A stretch of DNA of 64,000 nt from Xanthomonas cucurbitae (GTDB lineage: Bacteria; Pseudomonadota; Gammaproteobacteria; Xanthomonadales; Xanthomonadaceae), in NCBI RefSeq assembly GCF_002939885.1, contig NZ_MDED01000011.1:1-64000 (forward strand), read 5' to 3'. A program made the translations under genes and the position numbers. A model generated the notes under the pieces. The model had not been told where the DNA came from, made no database searches, and saw only the letters and a program-made list of their open reading frames with translations. Positions 41,837-51,774 of the stretch are shown piece by piece (the stretch's first letter is position 1; each line of letters opens with the position of its first letter).

Positions 41837-42694
41837 ATGTCCCAGACTCCCTCCACCGGCGATCTCCAGGGCCTGTTGCAGCTGATGGCTCGCCTGCGCG
41901 ACCGCACGCATGGGTGCCCCTGGGATGTGCAGCAGACCTTCGCCAGCATCGCTCCGTACACTATCGAAGAGGCCTACGAAGTGGCCGACGCGATCGATCG
42001 CAACGACCTGCCGGGGTTGCGCGACGAGCTGGGCGACCTGTTGCTGCAGGTGGTCTTCCACGCGCAGATGGCAGCCGAGCAGGGCGCGTTCGGGTTTGCC
42101 GATGTGGTGGCCACGCTCAGCGACAAGCTGGTGCGTCGCCATCCGCACGTCTTCGCGAGTCAGGCAGCCGACGACGCGCGGGCGGTCAGCGCCAATTGGG
42201 AGCAGATCAAGCGCGACGAACGCCGCGCCGCCGGACACCAGGACGACTCGGCGCTTGCCGGCATCGCTCGCGGCCTGCCGGAGTGGCAGCGCTCCACCAA
42301 GCTGCAGTCGCGTGCGGCGCGGGTCGGTTTCGATTGGCCGGGCCCGGCGCCGGTACTGGAGAAGCTGCAGGAAGAAATCGAGGAACTGCGGGTGGAATTC
42401 GCGCGCGGCCCGGTGGCCGACAACCAGGCGCGCCTGGAAGACGAACTCGGTGATGTGCTGTTCGTCTGCGCCAATCTGGCGCGGCATGCCAAGGTCGACG
42501 TGGGCGCCGCGCTGCGGCATGCCAACCTGAAATTCGAACGCCGCTTCCGCGCGATGGAAGCCCGCGCGCAGGCGCAAGGCACGGCACTGGACGCGCTGTC
42601 GTTGAGCGCGCAGGAAGCCTTGTGGCAACAGGTCAAGCGGGACGAAGCGGCCGCAGCGACGATGCCCGATACCGACCCTGCGACACGCCGATGA
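41837..42694 (+). CDS. mazG: Nucleoside triphosphate pyrophosphohydrolase MazG
   Basis: A 285-residue all-alpha NTP pyrophosphohydrolase that removes aberrant NTPs and can lower ppGpp. It has the two-domain E. coli-type structure: [34 protein letters not shown], then [16 protein letters not shown] (EExxE-12-28-ExxD motif in domain 1), and [15 protein letters not shown] with [18 protein letters not shown] in domain 2. An AGGAA precedes the ATG. Its stop overlaps the ynfA start (ATGA). Confidence 0.95.
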   Translation: MSQTPSTGDLQGLLQLMARLRDRTHGCPWDVQQTFASIAPYTIEEAYEVADAIDRNDLPGLRDELGDLLLQVVFHAQMAAEQGAFGFADVVATLSDKLVRRHPHVFASQAADDARAVSANWEQIKRDERRAAGHQDDSALAGIARGLPEWQRSTKLQSRAARVGFDWPGPAPVLEKLQEEIEELRVEFARGPVADNQARLEDELGDVLFVCANLARHAKVDVGAALRHANLKFERRFRAMEARAQAQGTALDALSLSAQEALWQQVKRDEAAAATMPDTDPATRR

Positions 42695-43026
42695 ATTCCG
42701 CACTGGGCACCGTGCTGCTGTTCGTCGCCACCGCCGTGGCCGAGCTGGTGGGCTGCTACCTTCCTTATGTATGGCTGCGCAGGGGCGGCAGTGCGTGGTT
42801 GCTGCTGCCCACCGCGTTGAGCCTTGCGCTGTTCGTGTGGTTGTTGAGCCTGCATCCCACCGCCAGCGGGCGTACCTACGCCGCCTACGGCGGGGTCTAC
42901 ATCGCCAGTGCGCTGTTGTGGTTGTGGTGGGTGGACCGCATCACGCCCACCCGCTGGGACCTGCTCGGCGCCGGCTGCTGCCTGCTGGGCATGGCGGTCA
43001 TCATGTTCGCGCCACGCAACGCTTGA
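42691..43026 (+). CDS. ynfA: YnfA/UPF0060 small membrane protein
   Basis: A 111-residue protein with four predicted transmembrane helices. Family landmarks are [42 protein letters not shown] and [25 protein letters not shown]. The UPF0060 family belongs to the small multidrug-resistance-like fold; no transport substrate is firmly known. Start at 42691 overlaps the mazG stop, so it is co-translated. Confidence 0.93.
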   Translation: MNSALGTVLLFVATAVAELVGCYLPYVWLRRGGSAWLLLPTALSLALFVWLLSLHPTASGRTYAAYGGVYIASALLWLWWVDRITPTRWDLLGAGCCLLGMAVIMFAPRNA

Positions 43027-43168
43027 GCCGGGTAGGTGCCGGTCGTACGCGCCGGCGTGCGGCGGCATGCTGCGTGCCACGCAGTGTTGTCCGTTGCCGC
43101 CATTGGCGATGCGGGCGGCGGGTGCATACTCCGCGCAGGACCGACTCGTCATCGCAAAGGGGCTGCAC

Positions 43169-44134
43169 ATGTTTCCAACTTCGTTTCTGGCCATCGCCGT
43201 GCTGGTTGCCGGCGTCATCGTGTTGTTCAAGACCGTGCGCATGGTGCCGCAGGGATTCCAGTGGACGGTGGAGCGCTTCGGCCGCTATACCCACACCATG
43301 AGCCCGGGGCTGCACTTCCTGATGCCGGTGGTCTACGGCGTGGGCCGCAAGATCAACATGATGGAACAGGTGCTGGACGTGCCCAGCCAGGACGTCATCA
43401 CCAAGGACAACGCCGTGGTGCGCGTGGACGGGGTGGTGTTCTTCCAGGTGCTGGACGCGGCCAAGGCCGCCTATGAGGTCTCCAACCTGGAAATCGCCTC
43501 GATCGCGCTGGTGCAGACCAACATCCGCACCGTGATCGGCTCGATGGACCTGGACGAATCGCTGAGCCAGCGCGAAACCATCAACGCCCAGCTGTTGAGC
43601 GTGGTCGACCAGGCCACCAACCCGTGGGGCATCAAAGTCACCCGCATCGAGATCCGCGATATCCAGCCGCCGCGCGACCTGATCGATTCGATGGCGCGGC
43701 AGATGAAGGCCGAGCGCGAAAAGCGCGCGCAGATTCTGGAAGCCGAAGGCTCGCGGCAATCGGAGATCCTGCGTGCCGATGGCGAGAAGCAGGCCGCCGT
43801 GCTCGAAGCCGAAGGCCGCAAGGAAGCCGCCTTCCGCGACGCCGAAGCGCGCGAGCGCCTGGCCGAGGCCGAAGCCCGCGCCACCCAGGTGGTGTCCGAT
43901 GCGATCGCCAACGGCAGCGTGCAGGCGATCAATTACTTCGTCGCACAGAAGTATGTGGAGGCGTTCAAGGCGCTGGCCACCGCGCCCAATCAGAAGTTCG
44001 TGCTGATGCCGATGGAATCCAGCGGCATCATCGGCTCGATCGCCGGTATCGCCGAGCTGGCGAAGGACGCGCTGACCAAGTCCGATACCGCCGGCGTACG
44101 CGTGCCGCCGATGCCGCCGCGCGCGGGAGTCTGA
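43169..44134 (+). CDS. SPFH/stomatin-like membrane protein (QmcA type)
   Basis: A 321-residue protein with one N-terminal transmembrane helix ([19 protein letters not shown]), then the SPFH/band-7 domain ([82 protein letters not shown]). A long charged coiled coil rich in Ala, Glu and Arg (about 195-260) follows. Such proteins form large ring-like assemblies in the inner membrane, usually with a partner of the NfeD family, encoded 3 bases downstream here. Start at 43169 was chosen for the membrane helix and preceding AAGGGG. Confidence 0.92.
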   Translation: MFPTSFLAIAVLVAGVIVLFKTVRMVPQGFQWTVERFGRYTHTMSPGLHFLMPVVYGVGRKINMMEQVLDVPSQDVITKDNAVVRVDGVVFFQVLDAAKAAYEVSNLEIASIALVQTNIRTVIGSMDLDESLSQRETINAQLLSVVDQATNPWGIKVTRIEIRDIQPPRDLIDSMARQMKAEREKRAQILEAEGSRQSEILRADGEKQAAVLEAEGRKEAAFRDAEARERLAEAEARATQVVSDAIANGSVQAINYFVAQKYVEAFKALATAPNQKFVLMPMESSGIIGSIAGIAELAKDALTKSDTAGVRVPPMPPRAGV

Positions 44135-44137
44135 GCC

Positions 44138-44572
44138 ATGCGTTGGGATGTGGTGGTGTGGGCGGTGCTGGCGCTGCTGTTGATCGCCGCCGAGACCTTG
44201 GTGCCCGGCGCATTCCTGTTGTGGATGGGGATTGCCGCGGCGGTGGTGTGCGTGCTGGTGCTCGCGCTGCCGGGCATGTCGCTGCTGGTGCAGATCGTGG
44301 CATTCGTGCTGCTCAGCTTCGCGTCGGTGCAGGTCTATCGCACCTGGTTTCGTGGCAAGGGGCGGCAGAGCGACCGTCCCTTGCTCAACCGGCGCGCCGA
44401 ACAATTGATCGGCCGTCGCGTGCTGCTCGATCAGCCCATCCACGATGGCCGTGGTCGTGCCAAGGTCGACGACGCGTTCTGGGTGGTCAGCGGTCCGGAG
44501 CTGCCGGCCGGCGCAACGGTGCGGATCGTCGGCGTGGATGGCATGACCTTGCTGGTGGAAGCGGCTGGCTGA
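44138..44572 (+). CDS. NfeD-family membrane protein (YbbK-like partner)
   Basis: A 144-residue protein with two to three transmembrane helices (VWAVLALLLIAAETLVPGAFLLWMGIAAAVV; LVQIVAFVLLSFASVQVY) and a C-terminal OB-fold domain (LIGRRVLLDQPIHDGRGRAKVDDAFWVVSGPELPAGATVRIV). NfeD short forms are encoded beside SPFH proteins and are thought to bind them, as in E. coli QmcA and YbbK. The gap to the SPFH stop is 3 bases. Confidence 0.92.
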   Translation: MRWDVVVWAVLALLLIAAETLVPGAFLLWMGIAAAVVCVLVLALPGMSLLVQIVAFVLLSFASVQVYRTWFRGKGRQSDRPLLNRRAEQLIGRRVLLDQPIHDGRGRAKVDDAFWVVSGPELPAGATVRIVGVDGMTLLVEAAG

Positions 44573-44719
44573 TCGTCGGGAAGGCTTGCGCAGTGCGTAG
44601 TGCCGTCTTGCATGCTGCAGTGCGGCGTAATGGCACCGGGTGCGCGCAAGCGCTGCATACGTTCCCCGCAAGCCCGGCCGGGCGGCGATAATGGGCGTCT
44701 TTCCCTTGGACCGGCGCTC

Positions 44720-45829
44720 ATGACCCAGAAGACCATCCTCAACGACACCCATCGTGCGCTCGGCGCCAAGATGGTCGACTTCGGCGGCTGGGACATGCCG
44801 ATCCACTACGGCTCGCAGATCAACGAACACCATCAGGTGCGTCGCGACGCCGGCATGTTCGACGTCAGCCACATGACCGTGGTCGACCTGCACGGCGCGC
44901 GCGTGCGCGAGTTCCTGCGTTACCTGCTCGCCAACTCGGTGGACAAGCTCAAGGTCGCCGGCAAGGCGCTGTACACCTGCATGCTCAACCCGCAGGGCGG
45001 CGTCATCGACGATCTCATCGTCTACTTCATGCGCGAGGATTTCTTCCGTCTGGTGGTCAATGCCGCCACCCGCGAAAAGGACCTGCAGTGGATCGGCGCG
45101 CAGGCCGCACGCTTCGACGTGCAAGTGGAAGAGCGCGGCGACTTCGCCATGGTGGCGGTACAGGGCCCCAACGCGCGTGCCAAGGTCATCGAGTTGCTTG
45201 ACCCGGCCGACACCGCGGCTGCCAGCAAGCTCGGCCGTTTCGCCGCGCTGCAGACGCGCTCGCGCGACGGCATTGCATTGTTCGTTGCACGTACCGGTTA
45301 CACCGGCGAAGACGGTTTCGAAATCGTGCTGCCGCAGGACGCGGCGGTCGCGTTCTGGAATGCGCTGCTCGCGCAGGGCGTCACGCCGGCCGGCCTGGGC
45401 GCGCGCGACACGCTGCGATTGGAGGCGGGCATGAATCTTTACGGGCAGGACATGGATGACACGGTCAGTCCGTACGAGGCCGCGCTGGCCTGGACGATCG
45501 CGCTGGATGAAGGCCGTGACTTCATCGGCCGCGAGGTGCTTGCCTCGCAAAAGGCGCAGGGCGCCCCGCGCCAGATGATCGGCGTGGTGATGGACGAGAA
45601 GGGCGTGCTGCGGCACGGCCAGAGCGTGCTCACTGCGGCCGGCCAGGGCGAGATCCTGTCCGGCACCTTCTCGCCCACGCTGGGCAAGGCGATCGCCTTC
45701 GCACGCGTGCCGGCCGGCAGCATCGACGACCTGCGCGTGGACATTCGTGGCCGCCAGGTGCCCTTGCGCGCGGTGAAGTTTCCGTTCGTGCGCGAAGGCC
45801 AGGCGCAGCCCGGCGTGCTCGGCGACTGA
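44720..45829 (+). CDS. gcvT: Glycine cleavage system T protein (aminomethyltransferase)
   Basis: A 369-residue folate-dependent enzyme that releases ammonia from the aminomethyl-lipoyl group of GcvH and makes 5,10-methylene-THF. [35 protein letters not shown] is the conserved N-terminal region, [10 protein letters not shown] and [22 protein letters not shown] lie in the middle, and [22 protein letters not shown] is the end. Start [11 protein letters not shown] at 44720. gcvH follows after 138 bases; gcvP is not in the window. Confidence 0.97.
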   Translation: MTQKTILNDTHRALGAKMVDFGGWDMPIHYGSQINEHHQVRRDAGMFDVSHMTVVDLHGARVREFLRYLLANSVDKLKVAGKALYTCMLNPQGGVIDDLIVYFMREDFFRLVVNAATREKDLQWIGAQAARFDVQVEERGDFAMVAVQGPNARAKVIELLDPADTAAASKLGRFAALQTRSRDGIALFVARTGYTGEDGFEIVLPQDAAVAFWNALLAQGVTPAGLGARDTLRLEAGMNLYGQDMDDTVSPYEAALAWTIALDEGRDFIGREVLASQKAQGAPRQMIGVVMDEKGVLRHGQSVLTAAGQGEILSGTFSPTLGKAIAFARVPAGSIDDLRVDIRGRQVPLRAVKFPFVREGQAQPGVLGD

Positions 45830-45967
45830 GCCGGGTGATGCCGGCTGCAGCCGGCCGGCATCATGCAACCGCATGCACCCCAGCCATGCAGACGCGCGTG
45901 CACCTGTCTCACCGCGCGGTCTAAACTAGCCACCTGTCCCCAACCCCAGTTTCCCCGGAGCACACCC

Positions 45968-46363
45968 ATGAGCGAGATTCCTGGCGACCTCAAGTTCCTC
46001 AAATCCCACGAGTGGGCCCGCGTCGAAAGCAACGGCCGCGTGACCGTCGGTATCTCCGACCATGCGCAGGGCTTGCTGGGCGACCTGGTCTACGTCGAAC
46101 TGCCGGGCGTCGGTGACACCGTGCAGGTCGGCAACGGCGCGGCGGTGGTCGAGTCGGTCAAGGCCGCTTCGGACGTGTATAGCCCGGTCAGCGGAACCGT
46201 GGTGGAGGTCAACAGCGCGTTGAGCGACAAGCCGGAAACCATCAACGAAGACGCCTACGGCGAGGGTTGGATCTTCGTCGTCGAGATCGACGACAAGGAC
46301 CAGCTCAACGACCTGCTGGCGCCGGACGACTATGCCGAGCTGCTTGAAGACGACGACCACTGA
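45968..46363 (+). CDS. gcvH: Glycine cleavage system H protein
   Basis: A 131-residue lipoyl carrier protein. The lipoylated lysine is in [16 protein letters not shown] (about residue 65), flanked by [21 protein letters not shown] and [14 protein letters not shown], with the C-terminal [16 protein letters not shown]. It shuttles the aminomethyl group between the P, T and L proteins. The start at 45968 is preceded by CGGAG. A strong intrinsic terminator follows within 30 bases. Confidence 0.97.
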   Translation: MSEIPGDLKFLKSHEWARVESNGRVTVGISDHAQGLLGDLVYVELPGVGDTVQVGNGAAVVESVKAASDVYSPVSGTVVEVNSALSDKPETINEDAYGEGWIFVVEIDDKDQLNDLLAPDDYAELLEDDDH

Positions 46364-46388
46364 TCCGGTTTTGGTCTGTCGCAACGCC

Positions 46389-46417
46389 ATGGCCGCTCAG
46401 TGAGCGGCCATTTTTTT
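46389..46417 (+). terminator. Intrinsic terminator of gcvH
   Basis: ATGGCCGCTCA (46389-46399) pairs with TGAGCGGCCAT (46401-46411), followed by a T-run through 46417. It sits 26 bases after the gcvH stop. Confidence 0.92.
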
Positions 46418-47037
46418 GGCGGAAGGGCGGCGGGTTCCGGCGCGCGTGGACGCCGCTGCGCGTGTCGAGCGACAGGGTTGGTCGATGGTCGGCGCAGCAT
46501 CTTTCGACCGCCGCTGGCGTAACGCCGAGTGGTGTGCCGGGCGTCATGCATTGCGGCGCGTGCCGGTAGCGTTCCCGATCCGCGCCTGCAGCGCGATTGC
46601 CGGGTGAGTCGTTTGTGAGGATGCAGTGCGCGCACTGCGAGCGCCTGATCGGCAGGCTTCGACGTTGCAGTCGATCGCGCCGCTTACCTTGTCGCGCACG
46701 CGCATCGACGCATGCATGGCGATCAAAGCGCGCGATAAGTTTGCGCATTTCCACTGGTGCGACGCCGGAAGTGCAGTCGCTGCCAAAAAAATTTTCAGCT
46801 GGCGGACAGGCGGCGGGCGATGCCGATGCGTTCGGCGTGCGCGGCGGGCCGGATGTCTGTGGTGGGTGTTCGAATTGACGGTGTACAAAAAAAACAGCGG
46901 AAAAGAAGTGGTTTTTTTTCAGTGCGATTGCGTGCGCACGCCGGTGGGGTGACGCTGCCGGGTGGCGCGCGCGGCGCCGATCACCCTTCGCTGCATGGCA
47001 TCGCGATGGCGGTTCGAAAAAAAAATGCAAAAGAGTG
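46418..47037. other. Non-coding stretch upstream of the H1-like gene
   Basis: About 620 bases with no convincing gene in either strand. It contains several long A or T tracts (around 46787, 46886, 46911 and 47020), unusual against the high-GC surroundings. The tracts may bend DNA or bind a nucleoid protein. Confidence 0.4.
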
Positions 47038-47066
47038 TTGACAGTAAAAAAAAGCGTGATTAGGTT
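47038..47066 (+). promoter_or_regulatory. Sigma70-like promoter of the H1-like gene
   Basis: TTGACA (47038-47043) and TAGGTT (47061-47066) separated by 17 bases with an A8 tract inside. The -35 box is a perfect consensus. Transcription from here would give a leader of about 280 bases before the ATG at 47357. Confidence 0.6.
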
Positions 47067-47356
47067 TCGCCCAGCAGACATTGCTGCGAAAGAGAGTGAG
47101 CAGAATCGACATCAAGCCGACCAGCTTGTTCAAGACGTCCACCCAAGCACGATCGATGGTGGAGTCGGGTCCGCTTCCCTCCAGGAAAACAGCAGTCGTC
47201 CCGATCACGCACCCGTGTCGCCGTTCGATGCGGGTGTTTCTGTATCCGTCCCGTCGTGCATCACCTGCGGACGGTTCCCGACGACGGCATGCCGGCGCGG
47301 GGTTTGGTTCAACTGGGCGTTTCACCTCCATAGTTCACTGACGAGGAGCCAATTAC

Positions 47357-47809
47357 ATGGCCATTAAAAAAGCTGCGAAGAAGAAACCCACCGCCAAGAA
47401 GGCAGTGAAGAAGACTGCCGCCAAGAAGGCGACCAAGAAGGTCGCCAAGAAGGCAACCGCCAAGAAGGTAGTGAAGAAGACCGCTGCCAAGAAGGCCGTC
47501 AAGAAGACTGCAAAGAAGGCAACCGCCAAGAAGGCAGTGAAGAAGACTGCCAAGAAAGCGACCAAGAAGACGGCCGCCAAGAAGGCAGTGAAGAAGACCG
47601 CCAAGAAGGCGACCAAGAAGACAGCCGCCAAGAAGGCCGTCAAGAAGGCCGTCAAGAAGGCCGTCAAGAAGACCGTAGCGAAGAAGGCGACCAAGAAGTC
47701 CGCTGCCAAGAAGCCTGCTGCGAAGAAGGTCGCCAAGAAGAAGCCGGCCGCTCGCAAGAAGAAGGCCGCTCCGGTCGCGCTGCCCGCAACCCCGGCGCCG
47801 CTGATCTGA
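47357..47809 (+). CDS. Lysine/alanine-rich histone H1-like protein
   Basis: A 150-residue, very basic protein made almost entirely of KKAx[10 protein letters not shown] and similar repeats, with an Ala/Pro-rich tail ending in [11 protein letters not shown]. It resembles the C-terminal domain of eukaryotic H1 and bacterial HctB/AlgP-like nucleoid proteins. DNA compaction is the expected role. The repetitive codons (mostly AAG with GCC/ACC) make length variation between strains likely. It has its own promoter, a long leader and a terminator, so it is a single-gene unit. Confidence 0.9.
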   Translation: MAIKKAAKKKPTAKKAVKKTAAKKATKKVAKKATAKKVVKKTAAKKAVKKTAKKATAKKAVKKTAKKATKKTAAKKAVKKTAKKATKKTAAKKAVKKAVKKAVKKTVAKKATKKSAAKKPAAKKVAKKKPAARKKKAAPVALPATPAPLI

Positions 47810-47838
47810 TCTGCACTACCCGATCGCCGTAACCATCG

Positions 47839-47877
47839 AGCTCTCTCCCCGACGCCCAGCGGGGAGGGAGCTTTTTT
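47839..47877 (+). terminator. Intrinsic terminator of the H1-like gene
   Basis: AGCTCTCTCCCC pairs with GGGGAGGGAGCT around a short loop (GACGCCCAGC), then TTTTTTATT. It is 30 bases after the stop. Confidence 0.9.
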
Positions 47878-47949
47878 ATTGCGCGTCCCTGGTCGATTTC
47901 CAGCGTATCGTTCACAGCGCGCGGCGGAGGTCCAAGCGTGTCGTCTTCC

Positions 47950-47992
47950 TTCACCCGCCTGCGGGGGAAGGTGCCCGAAGGGCGGATGGGGG
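47950..47992. repeat. Xanthomonas intergenic palindromic repeat
   Basis: CCTGCGGGGGAAGGTGCCCG followed by AAGGGCGGATGGGGG. It is the reverse-oriented relative of the elements at 7034, 9702 and 24228. The rest of 47878-48139 shows no gene. Confidence 0.75.
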
Positions 47993-48139
47993 CGTGGTGA
48001 CCGCGCTCAGCCAAGCCGCTGCAACGGCTGCGCGGCTGTACTGTGCGATGCCGCGAGCGTGCGTTTCTCGCATCGTCCTGTGCTGCAACGTGGTGGACGG
48101 CCCGCGGCTGGTACGCGGGCGGTGTGCCGGCCAGAAATG

Positions 48140-48165
48140 ACACAGGCGGCCGAAGCCGCCTGTGT
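48140..48165 (-). terminator. Strong hairpin downstream of the serine hydrolase gene
   Basis: ACACAGGCGGC and GCCGCCTGTGT form an 11-bp stem with a TTCG loop on the minus strand. It starts 29 bases after the hydrolase stop. It lacks a real T-run, so it may protect the 3' end rather than terminate. Confidence 0.5.
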
Positions 48166-48193
48166 GTGAGTCAGTGCCGGTGCAATGGTCGGC

Positions 48194-49561
48194 TCAGCGT
48201 GGCGAGGCCACCGACTTGCCGGACGAAACACCCTTGCCGGCCGGATCGGGTTTGTCGGCCAGCATGTTCTCGCTGCCGAAATCGCCATCCACGTCGATGT
48301 CCAGCCAGCGTTTTGCCGGCAGGCCGAGCGCGCGGTCCAGGATGGTCGGCATCATGCCCGACGGCAGGCCGCTTTCGCCGTTCCACATGATGGCAATGCC
48401 CAGGTCGCGCTCGGGCAGCAGCGCGACCAGGCCGCGGTAACCCTGCACTGCACCGGCGTGGAAGATCACCTGATGGCCGGCGTAGTCGAACACCCGCCAG
48501 CCCAGCGCATAGCTGGCCGCGTCCACGCGCTCGTGGCGCCAGCCGGAGCGCATTTCGCCCGGGGTGGAGATCAACGGTGCGTGCAAGGTGGCCAACAGCG
48601 GGGCCGGCAGTACGTCGGTGCGATGGCCGGTATGCGCGAGCAGCCACTGTGCCATGTCGCTGGCGCTTGCGTTGACACCAGCGGCTGGAGCAAGACGGTA
48701 GTAGGTGGGCTTGGGCGTCAGCGACACCCAGCCGTTGCGGCTGCGCACATGCGGGCGTGCCCAGTGCGGGCTGGCCTGGATGCCGGCCAGCCCCATGCTC
48801 GCATCGTTCATGCCCAACGGCTTGAAGATGCGGCGTTCCACCGACTGTTCGTAGAAGCTGCCGGAGGCGGCAAACACCACATCGCCGACCAGGCTGAAGG
48901 CCACATTCTGGTAGGCGTAGCAATCACCCGGTGCGCAGCGCAGCGGCGCGGCAGCCAGCTTGTGGCTCAAGGAGTAATAGTCGGCATTGGACTCGATGTC
49001 GCGGTCGTAGGCGTTGCGGGTCAGCCCGACGCGATGGCTGAGCACCTCGGCCACGGTGAGCCCACGGGTGGCGGTGTCGTCGCTGAGCCGGAAGCCGGGC
49101 ACGTAATCGACCACCTTGCTGTCCCAGCGCAGCACACCATCGTTGACCAGCAGGCCGGCCATGGTGCCGGCGAAGGCCTTGGACAGGGACGCCAGGCGAA
49201 ACACGGTGTGGCCATCCACCGGCTGTGGATGGTTGACGTCGGTGACGCCGTAGCCGCGCGCGCTGAGCACCTTGCCGCCCTGGACAATGGCCATCGCCAT
49301 GCCGGGGACACGATTGCCGTAGGTCAGCTGGTCGGCCATCGATTCGAATGCCGCCACGTCGAAGCCGGCGGCCGGCGCCAGCACGCTGGCGGCGGGCAAC
49401 GAAGCGCGATACGCAAGCGGAGCGGTGGGCGACTGCATGTGCAGCGCGGAGGCAGTGGGCGCAGGCGTCTGTGCCGTGGAAGAGAGGGCCAGAGGCAGCA
49501 ATGCCCCGAACAGCCCGATGGCCAACGGACGGAACCGTCGGCGCCTGCGCATTTCTGTCAT
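48194..49561 (-). CDS. Beta-lactamase-fold serine hydrolase (class C / EstB-like)
   Basis: A 455-residue exported protein with the class C beta-lactamase/DD-peptidase fold. The signal peptide is RRRRRFRPLAIGLFGALLPLALSSTAQ. The nucleophile Ser is in FRLASLSKAFAG (SxxK, about residue 128), the second motif is YQN in CYAYQNVAFSLVGD, and the KTG-equivalent is HAG in VIFHAGAVQGYRGLVALLPE. Such proteins are esterases, peptidases or beta-lactam-binding enzymes; the specific activity cannot be told. Start at 49561 was chosen for the signal peptide. It is divergent from the MFS gene. Confidence 0.85.
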   Translation of the reverse strand: MTEMRRRRRFRPLAIGLFGALLPLALSSTAQTPAPTASALHMQSPTAPLAYRASLPAASVLAPAAGFDVAAFESMADQLTYGNRVPGMAMAIVQGGKVLSARGYGVTDVNHPQPVDGHTVFRLASLSKAFAGTMAGLLVNDGVLRWDSKVVDYVPGFRLSDDTATRGLTVAEVLSHRVGLTRNAYDRDIESNADYYSLSHKLAAAPLRCAPGDCYAYQNVAFSLVGDVVFAASGSFYEQSVERRIFKPLGMNDASMGLAGIQASPHWARPHVRSRNGWVSLTPKPTYYRLAPAAGVNASASDMAQWLLAHTGHRTDVLPAPLLATLHAPLISTPGEMRSGWRHERVDAASYALGWRVFDYAGHQVIFHAGAVQGYRGLVALLPERDLGIAIMWNGESGLPSGMMPTILDRALGLPAKRWLDIDVDGDFGSENMLADKPDPAGKGVSSGKSVASPR

Positions 49562-49891
49562 GGTTGTGCCGCCTGTTCCACTGCCTTGGGCGATTCTAGC
49601 GCCGCACTTCGCAATAGCACAAACTGCCGGAAGATGAATGGGCATCGTATTGATCCGATTGACGATTTGTATCCCGCAGAGCGGCCAATTCGCGCCCTGG
49701 GACGGGAGCTGCGAACCACTGCGCCGGTTGTAGCAAGCCGTGTGCCGGGAGCCGGCCCGGCAAGGCTGCCGCGCGGACTCCGGCGTGTTGTTGGCGCTTC
49801 CTGCATCGGCTAACGTGCGCGCTCCCTGGTCAGATGTCGCCGTTGCCATGCTCCTGCTGTCGGGCTCGTCCGTGCGGACATCATTGACGCC
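49562..49891. other. Divergent intergenic region
   Basis: 330 bases between the serine hydrolase and the MFS gene; I see no gene. Promoters for both must lie here, but no box is clear enough to place. Confidence 0.35.
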
Positions 49892-51262
49892 ATGAGCGGT
49901 TTGCCCGCACCGCGTTCGGCGCTCGGCCGGTTGGCGCGCGCGTTGCGCGGTTCGCCGCCGCTGGCATGGTCGTTCCTGTACTTCTTCTGCCTGCTCAGCG
50001 GGTACTACGTGCTGCGCCCGGTGCGCGAGGCGATGGGCGCGTCGGCCGATGTGGAAGCGCTGTTTCCGGCCGGCATGATCGCCTTCTTCGCCACACACGG
50101 CCTGCCGCTCAAGGACTTCACCTTGCAGGTGCTGTTTACCTGCGCCTTCCTCATCATGGTGGTGACGCAACCGCTATACGGTGCGCTGGTCAGTCGCTAC
50201 CCACGGCGTGTCTTCCTGCCGACGGTGTATGGCTGCTTCATCGCGACCCTGCTGTTGTTCTATGTGCTGTTCGACAGCGGCATGCCTGGGCGCGGCATGG
50301 CGTTCTTTCTGTGGGTGACGGTGTTCAACCTGTTCGCGGTGGCGGTGTTCTGGAGCTTCATGGCCGATGTCTTCAGCAATGCCGAGGCGCGCAACTACTA
50401 CGGCTACATCGGTGCGGCCGGCACGCTGGGCGCGTTTCTCGGGCCGATCCTCACCCGCACGCTGGTGGAGCGGATCGGCATCGCCCACCTGATGCTGGTG
50501 TCCGCCGGGTTCCTGACGGTGTGCGTGGTGTGCGTGTTGCGGTTGCGGCTGTGGGCGGTGGCGCGCGAGCAGCAGTTCGGGTTGGATTCCGGCGAAGTGT
50601 CGATGGGCGGCGATGTCTTTGGCGGGCTCAAGCTGATCGTGCGCGAACCACTGCTGCGCTGGCTGGCGCTGATGACCCTGTTCGGCGTGGGCGTCGGCAC
50701 CTTGCTCTATAACGAGCAGGCTGCGTTGGTCCGGCGGCTGTATACGGATGCGGCGGCCAGCACGGCGTATTACGCCAGCATCGATCTGGCGGTCAACGCA
50801 CTGACGCTGGTGCTGCAGTTGCTGGTGACACGCGCGCTGCTGTCGCGCTTCGGCATCGCGCCGGCGTTGCTGATTCCGGGTGTGGCCATCACCCTGGGCT
50901 ACGCCGTGCTGACGGCCTCACCGCTGCCGATGATGCTCGCGATCGTGCAGGTGATGACGCGCTCCAGCGAGTTCGCACTGGCCAAGCCGGCACGCGAGAC
51001 GCTGTACACGCGAGTCAATCGGCAGTGGCGCTACAAGGCCGGCGCGGCGATCGATACGGTGGTCTACCGCGGCGGTGACCTGAGCTTTGTGTGGATCCAC
51101 AAGCTGGTGTCGGCCCTGGGGTCCAGCGCGGTGTTCGGCGTCGGGTTGCTGGCGGCTGCGGGGATGACCGTCGGTGCGTTCGGCCTGTTGCGTGAGGCGC
51201 GCAAGCTGCCTGCCGAACGCGCGACCGACCAGAACCGGCAGGCGTCCAGGCCGCAGGGCTGA
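49892..51262 (+). CDS. NTP/NDP translocase-like MFS membrane protein
   Basis: A 456-residue protein with about 12 transmembrane helices. YFFCLLSGYYVLRPVREAMG at the N-terminus is the pattern seen in bacterial proteins related to the ATP/ADP translocases of Rickettsia and plastids; VFWSFMADVFSNAEARNYYGYIGAAGTLGAFLGP and ALAKPARETLYTRVNRQWRYKAGAAIDTVVYRGGDL are also typical. In free-living bacteria the substrate is unknown and nucleotide exchange should not be assumed. It may be followed in the same transcript by the DUF1304 gene 54 bases downstream. Confidence 0.82.
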   Translation: MSGLPAPRSALGRLARALRGSPPLAWSFLYFFCLLSGYYVLRPVREAMGASADVEALFPAGMIAFFATHGLPLKDFTLQVLFTCAFLIMVVTQPLYGALVSRYPRRVFLPTVYGCFIATLLLFYVLFDSGMPGRGMAFFLWVTVFNLFAVAVFWSFMADVFSNAEARNYYGYIGAAGTLGAFLGPILTRTLVERIGIAHLMLVSAGFLTVCVVCVLRLRLWAVAREQQFGLDSGEVSMGGDVFGGLKLIVREPLLRWLALMTLFGVGVGTLLYNEQAALVRRLYTDAAASTAYYASIDLAVNALTLVLQLLVTRALLSRFGIAPALLIPGVAITLGYAVLTASPLPMMLAIVQVMTRSSEFALAKPARETLYTRVNRQWRYKAGAAIDTVVYRGGDLSFVWIHKLVSALGSSAVFGVGLLAAAGMTVGAFGLLREARKLPAERATDQNRQASRPQG

Positions 51263-51316
51263 TCGCTTGCGCGGTTGCGGGTATGCTGCCTGTCACCTCC
51301 CTTGCAGATTTTCGCC

Positions 51317-51670
51317 ATGTCCCTGTTTGCGATCATCGCTGGCGTGCTGGTTGCCCTGTTGCATGTGGCCATCCTGGCGCTGGAGATGGTGCTGTGGACG
51401 CATCCATTGGGCTTGAAGACCTTCCGCAACACGCCGGAGAAGGCGCAGGCCACGCGCGTGCTGGCAGCCAACCAGGGCCTCTACAACGGCTTTCTGGCCG
51501 CTGGTCTGTTCTGGGGTGCACTGGCCGACCGTGCGGACGTGCTGAGCTTCTTCCTGGGCTGCGTGGTGGTTGCCGGCGCCTATGGCGCCTATAGCGTCAA
51601 CCGCCGCATCTTCTTCGTACAGGCCCTGCCTGCATTGATCGCACTGGCACTGGTGTGGCTGTCGCGCTGA
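51317..51670 (+). CDS. DUF1304 membrane protein
   Basis: A 117-residue protein with four predicted transmembrane helices. Landmarks AGVLVALLHVAILALEMVLW, FRNTPEKAQATRVLAANQGLYNGFLAAGLFWG and GCVVVAGAYGAYSVNRRIFFVQALPALIAL match DUF1304. Its function is not known. It follows the MFS gene in the same direction. Confidence 0.88.
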   Translation: MSLFAIIAGVLVALLHVAILALEMVLWTHPLGLKTFRNTPEKAQATRVLAANQGLYNGFLAAGLFWGALADRADVLSFFLGCVVVAGAYGAYSVNRRIFFVQALPALIALALVWLSR

Positions 51671-51717
51671 GACGTCTGGCGGTAGCGGGTGGCTTCTTGT
51701 AGGCGCGCGCTTGCCCG

Positions 51718-51748
51718 CAAAGAAAACGGCGGGCTAGAAGCCCGCCGT
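51718..51748 (-). terminator. Intrinsic terminator of the fadE transcript
   Basis: On the minus strand ACGGCGGGCT pairs with AGCCCGCCGT (stem 51726-51735 with 51739-51748, loop of 3), followed by TTTTCTTT. It lies 27 bases after the fadE stop. Confidence 0.88.
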
Positions 51749-51774
51749 CATCGCTCACCAGATCGACCTGCGTC

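Noticed and set aside
43001-45874. 957-codon minus-strand frame across the SPFH, NfeD and gcvT genes
   Set aside because: It spans three unambiguous genes on the other strand and has no family-like sequence.
46418-47037. tRNA or other structured RNA gene
   Set aside because: No cloverleaf or conserved RNA motif could be recognised by eye; only A/T tracts stand out.
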